Shown: piece by piece, positions 51,159 through 61,437 of the stretch
Numbering within the stretch: position 1 is the first letter of the stretch
How the letters are laid out: every line of letters begins with the position of its first letter
Assembly: GCA_016721435.1 (NCBI GenBank)
Contig: JADKIC010000032.1
Coordinates: forward strand, 1 to 64,000
Direction: 5' to 3'
From: Bacteroidota bacterium
GTDB lineage: Bacteria; Bacteroidota; Bacteroidia; AKYH767-A; OLB10
Length of the DNA: 64,000 nucleotides
Made by a program: the position numbers and the translations under genes
Notes under the pieces: generated by a model
Database searches by the model: none
Told to the model about the DNA's origin: nothing
Seen by the model: the letters and a program-made list of their open reading frames with translations, nothing else

Positions 51159-51197
51159 AACTTTCAACTCGAAAACTCTCTTCCCCCAACCCATCCC

Positions 51198-52049
51198 TTA
51201 CCTCAAAATAAAATTGAAAGTAATACTTCCCTTTTGCTCTTCTACTCCTTTTGCACTCGGACTAAATTTTGCTTTCATGGCTGCCTCTTTCGATTTGCGG
51301 ACAAGGGTGCCGTTAGTGATCGTGCTTCCGCGCGCTGGTCCTTCTGCCCTGAGAACATTGCCGTTTTTATCGACGATAATTTCAATAACAATCTTTCCCT
51401 GCTCCTGTGAACGATCTTCCAGTCGCGGCATACTGCGCATATTTCTTCCCGTTAAATCGAAACCAATTCCCTGGCCCGGACCTGTTCCGCCACCGCTACC
51501 GCCACCACTTCCTCCATCAGAGCCCGGACCCGTACCATCTCCAATTCCTCCTCCATCACCTGTTCCTTCTCCGCCTGTACCCTTGCCGGATTGTGTTCCC
51601 GTAGGAGCGCCACCGGTACCTTTTTTACCGGGATATAAACTGCGCGGATCTGCTTTTCGTTCTTCTACTTTCGCCAGCTCCGGTTGTTTGATAACAGGAG
51701 TAGACGTATTCTTCTTCACTTCTTTCTTCACAATTTTCTCTTCCTTCTTCTCTGTCTTTTTCTTGTCCGGCTGTTCGATACTTACTGTTTCTTCAATATC
51801 GGAGGTCAGCAATTCATCTTCTTCTTCTTTTGTTAAAGCCTGTTCAGACGAGGAGGGTGTTGGAACCGGCGGAACATCATTAAATTCAAGTTCACCAAAT
51901 TCCACGAAGCTGCCACCGCCACCTCCGCCTGCCAACCCTTCTTCCCAGGGTGGAATAGGAGAGGAAATATAAAACAACATCAGCAAAGCCAGAATAGCCG
52001 CATGAATCAGCACGGTTAAAGCAAGCGAACGGTATTGATACGATTTCAT
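51198..52049 (-). CDS. tonB: TonB-like energy transducer protein
   Basis: 283 residues. One N-terminal membrane helix (LALTVLIHAAILALLMLFYI), then an acidic and lysine-rich stretch (KKKTEKKEEKIVKKEVKK). A very glycine-rich linker with GTG/GGG repeats occupies about 145-195, and a TonB C-terminal-like domain follows (GKIVIEIIVDKNGNVLRAEG ... KGSITFNFILR). The start codon touches the exbD stop. It would couple proton-motive force from ExbBD to outer-membrane receptors. A TolA-like role is an alternative because of the linker and lack of PE/PK repeats. Confidence 0.85.
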   Translation of the reverse strand: MKSYQYRSLALTVLIHAAILALLMLFYISSPIPPWEEGLAGGGGGGSFVEFGELEFNDVPPVPTPSSSEQALTKEEEDELLTSDIEETVSIEQPDKKKTEKKEEKIVKKEVKKNTSTPVIKQPELAKVEERKADPRSLYPGKKGTGGAPTGTQSGKGTGGEGTGDGGGIGDGTGPGSDGGSGGGSGGGTGPGQGIGFDLTGRNMRSMPRLEDRSQEQGKIVIEIIVDKNGNVLRAEGPARGSTITNGTLVRKSKEAAMKAKFSPSAKGVEEQKGSITFNFILR

Positions 52050-52459
52050 TACTGCTGCTGTTGTTTGGTGAGATTAGTAGCGGCCACCATTTTTATTTTA
52101 TTCTTGTTGCCAATGTCAAGTAGGAAAACTACTTCTTGCCAGGGCACTGTTTTATCTACTTTCAGTAAGGCGGTAGGATCAACCTGACCTGCTACGGCTG
52201 CCATCACGGCTGCTTCAACACCCTCTCGTGGAACGATATCTTTGTTCACCACAAATTGCAAGTCAGGTGTCACTGCTATTACGATAGGATGCTTCATACT
52301 TTGAATGCCGGTCTTTGAATTCGGGAGCAGCAACTTCAGCACCGAAGGAGTGGCGAGCGTAGAGGTAATCAGGAAGAAGAGCAGCAGGAAGAACATAATA
52401 TCATTCAGCGAATGACTATATACTTCTGAAGCGGCTTTTTGTCGTCGGCGCAGGTTCAT
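52049..52459 (-). CDS. exbD: Biopolymer transport protein ExbD/TolR
   Basis: 136 residues. Starts MNLRRRQKAASEVYSHSLND; a single membrane helix with the essential aspartate in SHSLNDIMFFLLLFFLITST, then a small periplasmic domain. Overlaps the exbB stop by four bases and touches the tonB start, forming a tight exbB-exbD-tonB operon. Confidence 0.93.
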   Translation of the reverse strand: MNLRRRQKAASEVYSHSLNDIMFFLLLFFLITSTLATPSVLKLLLPNSKTGIQSMKHPIVIAVTPDLQFVVNKDIVPREGVEAAVMAAVAGQVDPTALLKVDKTVPWQEVVFLLDIGNKNKIKMVAATNLTKQQQQ

Positions 52460-53172
52460 GGCTTAACAGGTTCTTCGAGGAGGTCAATAAATTGAACGGC
52501 ATTAATCTCCATTTTATTGATAACACGATCCACACGTTGTACCAGATAATGATAACAGGAGTAAGCGATCATTCCCACCAGCAAACCCGATGCAGAGGAG
52601 ATCATCTTTACATACAATCCACCGGAAATAGTGTCAATCTCCAGACTGTTTTGCAATGAGATCTGATAGAAAATTTTGATTACTCCGAAGATGGTTCCAA
52701 GAAAGCCAAACATCGGAGCTATACCGGCTATTGTTCCGAGGAAGCCAAGATTTTTTTCCATAGTAAATACTTCCAGCTTTCCTTGATTCTCTATCGCGGA
52801 TTCAATTTCGCGAATGGGTTTTCCTAAACGCGCCAATCCTTTGTCGATCATCCGTGCGATCGGGTTATCCGTTGCTTTGCAGAGGCTACGTGCCGCCTGA
52901 ACATTTCCCTGATGCACCTGATCGCGGATCTGATTCATAAAATTTTGATCAAGTCGACTGAACTTTAGTATGACAAATAATCTTTCGAAGAAAATGTAAA
53001 TCGCGAGTATGCTCAATATCCCAATCGGAATGAGAATAGGACCTCCCTTAACGGCCATTTCAAAAAATGACATACTTTGCTCAACAGGAGCACTAGTAAG
53101 TGGAGCAGTGGCAGTTGCGGCAGAATCAGCCAGAGTGCCTGCCCCCTGGGTAATCTGAAGTAGTAATGACAT
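52456..53172 (-). CDS. exbB: MotA/TolQ/ExbB proton channel family protein
   Basis: 238 residues, three membrane helices (GGPILIPIGILSILAIYIFF near 40-60; GTIAGIAPMFGFLGTIFGV near 140; a third near 190, SASGLLVGMIAYSCYHYL). The central MotA/ExbB signature LGTIAGIAPMFGFLGTI is present. Forms the proton channel with ExbD. First gene of the operon. Confidence 0.93.
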   Translation of the reverse strand: MSLLLQITQGAGTLADSAATATAPLTSAPVEQSMSFFEMAVKGGPILIPIGILSILAIYIFFERLFVILKFSRLDQNFMNQIRDQVHQGNVQAARSLCKATDNPIARMIDKGLARLGKPIREIESAIENQGKLEVFTMEKNLGFLGTIAGIAPMFGFLGTIFGVIKIFYQISLQNSLEIDTISGGLYVKMISSASGLLVGMIAYSCYHYLVQRVDRVINKMEINAVQFIDLLEEPVKP

Positions 53173-53494
53173 AGGATAGTGGAATTAGCTAAGATTAAGA
53201 ATGTGTAAAGGTAGAATTCCGCTATCTGGGGCTTTTTTTAAGGTGGATGCAATTGCTAACACAACACTGTTAACAAGGATTCAAGGATAAACGTGTCCGG
53301 CTTTTAGATTATTGTTTCAGCCCCGGAGCCCGATTTACTTGCTGATCACCTCTTTAAAGGAGTACTTTGTTATTTAAGGGCTCTTACCTGGTGGCTATAA
53401 CTTCAATAGCATTGAAGCAGTGAAGGGTGATTGAAGGGAGAAAGTATATCAATAAATCAATTGTACATCTTTAACTTCGCTTAAATTAATTCCA
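53173..53494. other. Intergenic region between divergent exbB and T9SS genes
   Basis: About 320 bases that must hold two divergent promoters. I find only imperfect boxes (for example TACCTTTA on the minus strand, upstream of exbB). No RNA gene, repeat or ORF is evident. Confidence 0.4.
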
Positions 53495-55931
53495 ATGAAA
53501 AAATTATATCAATTATTGTCATCTTGCAGTTTCTAGCTAACTTTTCTGTGCAGGCGCAGTCATGTCATAGTGCCACCGGTTTTAAAAACGGCCCCGGTTT
53601 CGCGAATTGGGTGCATTGTACCGATGATCATCAGGTCGTTCTGGGCGGTATTTATACGAATCCGTATTTTGCCATGGATGGGGATACCGTCTTTTCACCT
53701 CCCGGTGCTGCATTGACAACCTGGGTGGCGTTCCTCGACTCGTCATTTCAATTGATACGATTGATGAATGGAATTAGTCTCCAAAATAGCGGAGGCTCTT
53801 TCACAACCACAACCATTTTTGATATGGTGGTGGATGCACAAAAAAATATTTATTATACCGGAAGGCATTCGGATGATACATTGGTGGTTGGTTTGGATAC
53901 CGTGTATAGCGATAATTATGCGGAAGGTTTTTTAGTGAGATATGATTCGATGGGTATCGGCACACTTTTAAAAGGTTTTGGTTCAGTAAATATCGGTTCA
54001 AATTTTACCTTCGATGATCATGGTCGGGCCATTGCAGTCGATGCATCCGGAAATATTTATGTGACGGGAACTTTTGAAGGGAGTAGGTTCATCGTGAATA
54101 CGGATTCGGTGGACAATGGCGTGTATGTAGGTTTGAACAGCTATGCGCAAGCTTTTACTTTTTCATTGAACCCGCAAGGACAAACACGATGGCTGAAGGC
54201 CTGTGGAACACCTACACAAGACGAAAGTCCCATCGGTATTGCTGTTGATTTGAACGGCAATGTTGCTATAGCAGGACAAACAAGTGCCGATAATCAGGTC
54301 TTCACGTTTGGATCATTCACCCATTTATACAAGGATGTTCAGTTCAGTTATCAGGGATTTGTGGCACAGTACGACAGTCTCGGAAATGAACGATGGCTCT
54401 ATCCGCTGGAAGCCTATTATGGAGGTGGACCGGATATAGCCGGCTATGATGTGGCCATGGATGAAAATGGAAAATACCTATGCGATGGGAGTCGTGAACG
54501 CCTGGGGGATTTTTTAACGGAGATACAATTGAAACACCAAATTATACGAGTTCCTTTCTGGTTAAAATCAATCCGACAGGACAAGCTTCCTTTGTTCGTT
54601 TGGGGAACATCGATACATTTTATCCTTTTCCCGGTCATATCACTTATCGCGAAGGAAAAGTCGTTACTATCGGTCAGGCCTATGCGAATCAGGTCACGTT
54701 TGATCATCTCGGATCAGTGGGGTCAACGCATACGTTTGTGGCAGTTTATGATACAATGGGCGTGATTCAATGGTTGCGCGGTGGGATAAGCAATACGGGA
54801 GGCGGAGGTGATATTTATTTTTACGGAGTTGATGTAGATCCGCTCGGAAGAGTGCATGTTTCGGGAGGAGCGGGAGATGGAACAGTGACAGTGTATCCCT
54901 ATGTTTTCAATGCGCCATCAACCGGTGCGTATGTTTTGTTCAGATTTGATTCCATTCCGGATAATGGTTTTACGATGAATGTAAATGTGAACGGGAGCGA
55001 TACAGTAGCTTGCGGCTCGTTTGTGCAGTTGCAGGGAATCGCCAATCCTTCGGGAAGTTTAGTCAAGTTTACCTGGTGGGCAGATAACGATACCATTGCA
55101 TTGCCCAATTTTGTAGGACCTAACCTTAACGCCACTCCGAAAATGACAACCACCTATATCGTCTCTGCCGTTTACAATGGATGTGTGGTATTGGATACGG
55201 TGGTGCTCTACGTATCCACTTTGCCTCTTGATATTGGGACAGATACCGTAGTATGTTCCGGAGAATTAATTCAGTTGAATGCTACCACCTATCCCGGAGC
55301 GCAATATTCCTGGACTCCTAATCGTGGATTAAATAATGATAGTATTTCTGATCCTTTGTTTTCCGGATTACAAACGGCTCATTACATTTGTCAGTTTAAT
55401 GTTAATAAATGTATCAGTACGGATTCAATTCTGCTGCAGGTAATACCGCAAGCACAAGCAGGATTTTCACTTTCAACCAATCAACTCACAGTAAATTTCG
55501 TCAATACTTCTTCCGGTTATACTTCCTTCCTTTGGAATTTCGGAGATGGTAACCTCGACTCTATCAATACGAATCCAACGCATAGCTATGCCAACGACAG
55601 TGTTTGGACTATTTGTCTCGTGGTCAGCAACGATTGTTTTACAGATACCATATGCCAGGTCGCTGATTTAACAGGTGTAGGAGTAGGGGAGATGAGCAAC
55701 TCCAATGAAATAGTTGTCGGCAATACATCAACAGAGTGGATCATCTACCAAAATGGAAATACGAACTATAATCGCTACGAACTTATCGATATGCAGGGAA
55801 AGAAAATATTGAATGCCGAAATACCGAACACTTCGACCACCATTTCCAAAGAAAACCTCAGTCCTGGAATCTATCAACTTATTTGCACCGGTCCTCACAC
55901 ACGATTATTCAGACTGAAAATAATAAAATAG
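53495..55931 (+). CDS. Secreted SBBP/PKD repeat protein with T9SS type A sorting domain (three frame breaks)
   Basis: About 811 residues after repair. With one A added at 53498-53503 the start reads MKKIISIIVILQFLANFSVQ, a good signal peptide. SBBP-type beta-propeller repeats follow (AIAVDASGNIYVTGTFEG; AVDLNGNVAIAGQT). Then come an Ig-like domain, a PKD domain (SFLWNFGDGNLDSINTNPTH) and a type A tail (YELIDMQGKKILNAEI to RLFRLKIIK). Further breaks are an extra A at 54471-54474 and an extra T at 54510-54515, between which NTYAMGVVNAWGIF is read. Exported surface protein, function unknown. Confidence 0.78.
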
Positions 55932-56016
55932 AATGCTATACTACTTTTCTAAAATACTAATTCTAAAGAAAAAATTCACAAAAAATTTCCACATTCTTGC
56001 TACTTACAGGATCAAA

Positions 56017-56160
56017 ATTCACCAACCAAACTCATATACCAAGTTCACCAATCAAACTCCTTAACCAAGTTCCCGAATCAAACTCCTTAACCAAGTTCCC
56101 CAATTAAAATTCCCCAATTAAAATTCTGAATTCTGAATTCTGAATTCTGAATTCTGAATT
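56017..56160. repeat. 26-bp tandem repeat running into a 7-bp tandem repeat
   Basis: CCAAGTT blocks recur at 56039, 56065 and 56091 (26-bp period with CAAACTCCTTAA). A run of five ATTCTGA heptads follows at 56123-56157. The heptad run continues into the TAA stop codon of the minus-strand carbonic anhydrase gene (56161-56159). Confidence 0.85.
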
Positions 56161-56674
56161 ACACTTCAAACCAACTGGCATACATCACATAATTATTCGC
56201 AATCCCTTCAATCAACTGCTTCGTCTGTTCCGCATTCATGCTCTTCACTTTCTTCGCAGGGACACCGGCATAAATACACCCTTCTTCCACAATCGTATTT
56301 TCCAGGACCACCGCCCCTGCGGCAATGATAGAATTGGAATGAACAACAGCATGATCCATCACAATCGCGCCCATTCCTACCAATACATTATCATGTAAAG
56401 TGCAACCATGCACAAGAGCATTGTGTCCGATGGAAACATTATTACCGATCACCGTTTTCGCTTTCTGATACGTACAGTGAATCACCGCTCCATCCTGAAT
56501 ATTAACTTTATTTCCAATTGAAATCGTATTCACATCTCCCCTCACCACGGCATTAAACCAAACACTACAATTATCTCCCATAGTTACTTGTCCGACAACC
56601 GTTGCATTTTCAGCAAGGAAACAATCTTTACCAAAGGAAGGGTGAATACCATGTACGGGTTTGATGAGTGCCAT
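56159..56674 (-). CDS. Gamma-class carbonic anhydrase family protein
   Basis: 171 residues of left-handed parallel beta-helix hexapeptide repeats. Catalytic zinc histidines are recognisable in GAVIHCT, and in SIGHNALVHGC (two), and the Arg-Asp pair is in NAVVRGDVNTISIG. Family members are trimeric carbonic anhydrases (Cam/YrdA/PaaY-like); activity varies, so a transferase-like or assembly role is also possible. Separate transcription unit. Confidence 0.9.
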   Translation of the reverse strand: MALIKPVHGIHPSFGKDCFLAENATVVGQVTMGDNCSVWFNAVVRGDVNTISIGNKVNIQDGAVIHCTYQKAKTVIGNNVSIGHNALVHGCTLHDNVLVGMGAIVMDHAVVHSNSIIAAGAVVLENTIVEEGCIYAGVPAKKVKSMNAEQTKQLIEGIANNYVMYASWFEV

Positions 56675-56909
56675 AATTGTTTATTGAGTTTGTTTAGTTG
56701 AGAGAGGAGATTTTTCTTTTAATTGTGTTTTTGTGAGCGATTAAAAGTATATTTATCCAACGCGCAGTGCCTTTTCTGCCTTTTGCAATAGTTGAGTAGT
56801 GTAAAGAGAAGGTGATACCTTTGCAGAAGCTTCAGCGCGAACTTTTGATTTCAACTTCATGCAGAAATTATCAGACTAGATGGATGACTCGATGAAGTGC
56901 AGAGGTTGA

Positions 56910-57206
56910 TTAGAACAATAGTTTTTTCGGATCTTGTCTGTTGTCGTATATCCTTAAAATATCAGCGTAGTCTTTTCTGTCGCGATAAAATAGAGAATTG
57001 TGTTTAGTCAAAACACATTTTCTAATTTTTTTATTCTTGTAAATCAAAGGAAATTGTTTTGGATTATTCGAAATTTGGGAAACCGATGAAGCAATAATTT
57101 CAATAAATCCTTGTACAACTGTCGCATCCCAGTTTTCCTGAAGGTAATTGAGGATGGATATAAAATCATTTTGAGATAATGGTGACCAAATGATTTTCTT
57201 AGCCAT
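56910..57206 (-). CDS. RelE/ParE-family toxin
   Basis: 98 residues from ATG at 57206 (MAKKIIWSPLSQNDFISILN). Typical ParE layout: strand KIIWSPLSQNDF, helices (YLQENWDATVVQGFIEIIAS), then QFPLIYKNKKIRKCVLTKHN and SLFYRDRKDYADILRIYDNR. It overlaps the upstream antitoxin frame by eight bases. The toxin frame is intact although its antitoxin frame is interrupted. The frame is open to 57245, but that extension is out-of-frame antitoxin sequence. Confidence 0.85.
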   Translation of the reverse strand: MAKKIIWSPLSQNDFISILNYLQENWDATVVQGFIEIIASSVSQISNNPKQFPLIYKNKKIRKCVLTKHNSLFYRDRKDYADILRIYDNRQDPKKLLF

Positions 57207-57447
57207 GCGAATATTTCTTTCGGATTTTGGACATGACTTTTTCATTGGAAATACCTTTTCCTAAATCAATTTCCTCAATCGCATCAAAAACTCCTTGCTT
57301 TTGTTCCACCGTCAATTTTTCCTAATCACTAATGTCCTTTTTCTCATTGATATAATTTATCAGGACCCCGTAGAGTTCCTCTAATCGACTCTTTTCAAGA
57401 GAATCAATTTGACGAAATATTTTAAGTTTTAGGTCAGAGACTGTCAT
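57199..57447 (-). pseudogene. Antitoxin gene with an internal stop codon
   Basis: Starts MTVSDLKLKIFRQIDSLEKS at 57447 and would encode 82 residues ending KKYSHG, but codon 42 (57324-57322) is TAG. On both sides the frame reads like one protein (ELYGVLINYINEKKDIS, stop, EKLTVEQKQGVFDAIEEID), in the usual antitoxin layout. TGG (tryptophan) changed to TAG is the simplest explanation. An intact toxin follows, overlapping by eight bases. Either a sequencing error or an inactivated antitoxin. Confidence 0.65.
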
Positions 57448-57697
57448 AGTTTGACTTTTTTCAAAAATACAAAAATAATAGCCACAAATTTATACTGCTC
57501 ACTTTAATTTCCTTCCAGTTAATGTCAGCTTCCCCCACCTTCTGGGCAGGTAACCGGCAAACTAAACTTCGTATTCAGTTAATTCAGCAACTTGTTTGCA
57601 TTCACACTTAATTTATACGATTTTCAGAAGTTTCATTTTAGATATTGCATGAAAAAACCAGGAGTTTTGTGAAATAAAAAATAAATCAGCCTCCCCC

Positions 57698-58234
57698 TCA
57701 CGCCTCCTGCATCTTCCTGTAAGCAATATATTCCGCTTTCGAAATCGCATGCTGAACGGTTTCTTCGCCAAGGGCATCGCTGAATTTCTCAAACTTGAGT
57801 CCGCATTTTTCGAGGACGCGTACAGAGGCGATGTTGGCCACTGCCGATCGTCCGATGATGCGTGCCAGCTTGAGCGTGTTAAAGCCATAGTCAATGCTGG
57901 CGCAAGCGGTTTCAGACGCGTAGCCTTTTCCCCAGTACTTGCGGAAAAAACGATAGCCGATATCTACTTCCTGTTCGTCAGCAAGGAATTTTAATCCGCA
58001 CCAGCCAAGGATATTTCCATCCTCTTTTCGTTCTACTACCCATCGCCCCATGCCGTATTTCCGGTACACGTCGTAGTTTCTTAAAAAGGTGGTGGCTTCT
58101 TCTACACTTTTGAAGGGCTCATCACCTGTATACTTTAATACATCGGGATCCAGATTCAATTCATAGAATACAGATCCATCTTCAGGCTGCATTTCACGCA
58201 TCCTGCATCGGGTAGTTTCGAAGAGGTAGTTCAT
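57698..58234 (-). CDS. GNAT family N-acetyltransferase (RimJ/RimL-like)
   Basis: 178 residues from ATG at 58234 (MNYLFETTRCRMREMQPEDG). GNAT acetyl-CoA fold: GRWVVERKEDGNILGWCGLK, VDIGYRFFRKYWGKGYASET (pyrophosphate-binding Q/R-x-x-G-x-G/A region KYWGKGYA), and ARIIGRSAVANIASVRVLEK. RimJ/RimL-type enzymes acetylate protein N termini or small amines. Substrate unknown. The frame is open upstream to 58279, but the shorter start fits the family. Confidence 0.88.
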   Translation of the reverse strand: MNYLFETTRCRMREMQPEDGSVFYELNLDPDVLKYTGDEPFKSVEEATTFLRNYDVYRKYGMGRWVVERKEDGNILGWCGLKFLADEQEVDIGYRFFRKYWGKGYASETACASIDYGFNTLKLARIIGRSAVANIASVRVLEKCGLKFEKFSDALGEETVQHAISKAEYIAYRKMQEA

Positions 58235-58235
58235 G

Positions 58236-59965
58236 TTAGTATCGGATAAAACGGTTAGATTCATAGAAACTATAATCACTGTTACTGATTCGTATCGTGT
58301 AGAGCCCTTTGCTCAATTCATTAGCAGCAAGCTGTATATAGATGACACCATTTGATGACATAAAGATAAAATCTTCTACCAATTTTCCTTCAGCATTAAA
58401 GATATCCATCCTGAATGGTTCTTCACGGTTATGGCTGACCGATAGGATCGCAGGTTCATTTCCTGCCGGATTTGGATAGATGCTGAACCCTGAACCTGGT
58501 GATTCGGGATCAACGCGCTTGATTTGCGAGAATTGAGAGAGTCCGGCATTGTCAACTATATTTAATCGATAGTAAGTGCTGGTGTCGAGTGCCTGAGGGT
58601 CGGTCCAGGAATAAGTGGCGATTTGACCAAGTCCGCCAGTGGGATTAACATTACCGGCTGTAGTAAAGAGCAAGGTGTTGGTGGATTTTTCTATATCGAA
58701 GCGATCAAGGTTAAATTCATTGGCCGTGGACCATTTTAAAACGCCTGATTCCCCACTCGCTGTGCAGTAAAATCAAGTAACTCAAACGCCGGTGGATTTC
58801 CACTACGGGTATACCAGATGGGTGCCGTCCATATTTTATCGCCATCTGCCTCTGTGATCTCTGCAAAATAATAAAAGGTTTGTCCGGGGATGATAGGATT
58901 TGTAAACTGGAGTGAATCAGATCCCGGCCCCTGCATGGAAACTACTGAGGAAGCCATGATACCGCTTCCCGGAACGCCTACCCACATCCGCAACCAGGTG
59001 ATTGACTCGCCATCGGGATCGGAAACATATAATTTGATTTCAGGATTATCCGGTCCGGAACAAATACTTCCCATACCAAAACCGTTGATCGAAAATTCGA
59101 CACGTGCGTTCCAGTCATCAGAAGCGTAAAAACTTCTTCTTTTAAATGCTGCCATCAAGCTCTCACGGTTAAGGCTATCCGAAATGACAACAGTTCTCCC
59201 GGGATGAGTCCTTCCGAAAACAATGTAATGGTTGTCATGGTCAATGCCGGGTGCCACATGATATCCTTTTTTTAGGAGATCAAGGTAACGGTCAAAGTAA
59301 TTGTAGGAGGGAAGGCTGCTATAGGTAGTGTCTGTCGAGAATGCAGGACCGTTTCTTAGTGCCAGTCCAACGATGGCCGAATCCCAGATCGCATTATAAG
59401 GCACTTGCAGTAAATTGCCAAAATCTGTATCTTCCATATGCGCCAGATAAGCAAAAGCAGTATTACCGCGTTGCGCTACTAAGTCAAATAATCCACCATA
59501 ATCCGACTGTCCGTTAAAGATATCATAGTTGCCGTTATCCCATCCAATCAAACTATCAATCCCATGCACAATAACATGACCACCGGTGCTGATCACACCC
59601 CATTCCATTCCATAGAAACTGGTAAACACATTATCCTGATTAACGGAATCGGCCTCTAATACACCTTTACGATAATCGGCTATGGCCATACCTGCTCCGC
59701 TATGGTTGTGATCCGAGATGCCCCAGTAATTTACATTCAACGTGTTTTGCTGAATATATTCATAGCAGGATTTGACATCGTGATAGTCGGGGTCATTGCC
59801 CATATTTCCATCCGAGTACTCCGAGTGCGAATGCAGACTCCCGTACCAATAGGAAGATTGGGCATTTATTTTTAATGAAAAAATGATCATGGCCAATACG
59901 ACGATCGGCATCCGTTGGAAGGCGATGATAAGCTGTTGTCGTTTACTGGATTTGATCGGTGTCAT
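58236..59965 (-). CDS. Secreted PHP/CehA-like metallohydrolase with T9SS type A sorting domain (one frame break)
   Basis: About 576 residues after repair. Signal-bearing start at 59965 (MTPIKSSKRQQLIIAFQRMP, then MPIVVLAMIIFSLKINAQ). PHP-type metal motifs appear at once: YWYGSLHSHSEYSDG and YWGISDHNHSGAGM, later GIDHDNHYIVFGR; these match CehA/McbA-type secreted hydrolases. A type A tail follows (FSIYPNPAGNEPAILS). The frame breaks near 58758 (QRVGNQAF-stop, expected QRSGESGVLKWSTANEF). Activity unknown; phosphoesterase or ester hydrolase is expected. Confidence 0.8.
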
Positions 59966-60172
59966 AGTTTTGGAAATGCTGATAAACAATCGCTTAACGC
60001 TAATTGTCAGATTCAAATATATTAAATTACGGGTTGAATTCATTGATAGTTAACAAACTCTATCAAAATTACGATCATTTTTTTAATATATCTCCGTAGC
60101 TTCTTTACTTTTGCCAAACATTTTTGTAGTTTAACCAACTTAAATATGACATTCCCCGCATCCCTATCAAGC

Positions 60173-60778
60173 ATGAAAGCAGTTGTTTATAGCCTCTTAA
60201 CTTGTATTTTCTGTTCTTTAATTTTTTCGGCGGAACCCTTAAAGGCACAGGATAGTATCCGACGGCCCGCACAAATTAAGGCAGCTCCTGTAAAAAATAT
60301 CGCTCCTGCATTCGACCGCAGAGCACTCTTGATTGATAGTTTGGGTGCGATGATAGTGGAGATGGAATCGCGAGAAGATTCGCTTTATCGTGCTTTAAGT
60401 TCGCAAAATGAAAAGATATCAGATGCCAACACAGAGATCGAAGCATTGAAAGCCGGTAATGCAGAATTAAAATTACAGTTGGAAGATGCGCAAGGTGATA
60501 ACCTTCAATCGTCACATACCAATTCAATTCTTTTTATCTTTAACATCGGGGTAGGAATTTTTCTGCTCATCGGTCTTATCTGGATGTTCATGCGAAAAAA
60601 AGGAGATGCTGAATCCGATGAACAACCGGCTCGCAATGATCGTCGAAAAGTTTCCAATGCAAATGAAAATTTCGATCATAAGTTGGATAGAATACAGAAA
60701 CTAGGCAATTTGCGTGATAAAGGATTATTGACAGACGATGAGTTCAATTTGCAAAAGAGACAGATTCTCGGAGAATAA
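60173..60778 (+). CDS. Membrane protein with coiled coil and C-terminal SHOCT domain
   Basis: About 201 residues from ATG at 60173 (MKAVVYSLLTCIFCSLIFSA; an in-frame ATG at 60146 is an alternative). Signal peptide or anchor, a coiled coil (MIVEMESREDSLYRALSSQN to LKLQLEDAQ), one membrane helix (ILFIFNIGVGIFLLIGLIWM), and a SHOCT-like end (KLGNLRDKGLLTDDEFNLQK). SHOCT motifs are found at the ends of many short membrane proteins; function unknown. Eighteen bases before the next gene. Confidence 0.7.
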   Translation: MKAVVYSLLTCIFCSLIFSAEPLKAQDSIRRPAQIKAAPVKNIAPAFDRRALLIDSLGAMIVEMESREDSLYRALSSQNEKISDANTEIEALKAGNAELKLQLEDAQGDNLQSSHTNSILFIFNIGVGIFLLIGLIWMFMRKKGDAESDEQPARNDRRKVSNANENFDHKLDRIQKLGNLRDKGLLTDDEFNLQKRQILGE

Positions 60779-60795
60779 TAAAAAGCAATAGTAGT

Positions 60796-61437
60796 ATGCG
60801 CAGCATCAGCTCACAGTTCAGAAAGGTAACTCCGGTTTTATTAATTTCATGGTTGCTGACAACTCTTGCCTTGCTGCTTGCGATTTTTATCAGTACAGCC
60901 AAGGATATCTCGTTAGATTCTTTTACTCAGGATCCGAATGCTCAGTTTTTTGCTCCGTTTTATATCGGCTTCTTCTCCAATATCGGAATTATGATTTGGA
61001 GTGCTGCAGTGACAATATGCTTTTATGGCGCATGGAGAGTCGATGGAAATGTAAATGTGAAAACACAACAGTTTCTACTGTTCAGTGGCATCATTACTTT
61101 ATTGATGACCCTGGATGATTTGTTCCAGTTGCATGAACTCGTTTTTCCATTGTATTTTAATATCTCAGATAATATGATTTATCTGACTTATCTGAATATC
61201 TACCTGATTTATTTTATTCGCTTCAGAAGGCAGTTATTGAATTCTGATTTTATTGCGCTTGTTCTCGCTTTTTTCTTCCTCGGACTTTCCACTATCATTG
61301 ATATTTTACCCTTACCTATCTCGAAGGATACATTTTTAGAAGATGCCATGAAGCCGTTAGGCACAGTTTCCTGGTTGATTTATTTTACACGAACAGCGAA
61401 TGAATTGCTTGAAAATGAAAACAGCCGCCTGATTTGA
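60796..61437 (+). CDS. Multi-pass membrane protein of unknown function
   Basis: 213 residues with about six hydrophobic helices (VLLISWLLTTLALLLAIFIS; IGFFSNIGIMIWSAAVTICF; LIYFIRFRRQ). A conserved-looking acidic/histidine motif LDDLFQLHELVFP lies in the middle. I recognise no named family. Probably co-transcribed with the SHOCT protein. Confidence 0.6.
   Translation: MRSISSQFRKVTPVLLISWLLTTLALLLAIFISTAKDISLDSFTQDPNAQFFAPFYIGFFSNIGIMIWSAAVTICFYGAWRVDGNVNVKTQQFLLFSGIITLLMTLDDLFQLHELVFPLYFNISDNMIYLTYLNIYLIYFIRFRRQLLNSDFIALVLAFFFLGLSTIIDILPLPISKDTFLEDAMKPLGTVSWLIYFTRTANELLENENSRLI

Noticed and set aside
51214..51972. 252-codon plus-strand frame opposite tonB
   Set aside because: It is the antisense of the glycine-rich TonB linker (proline-rich translation); the minus-strand gene fits its operon and family.
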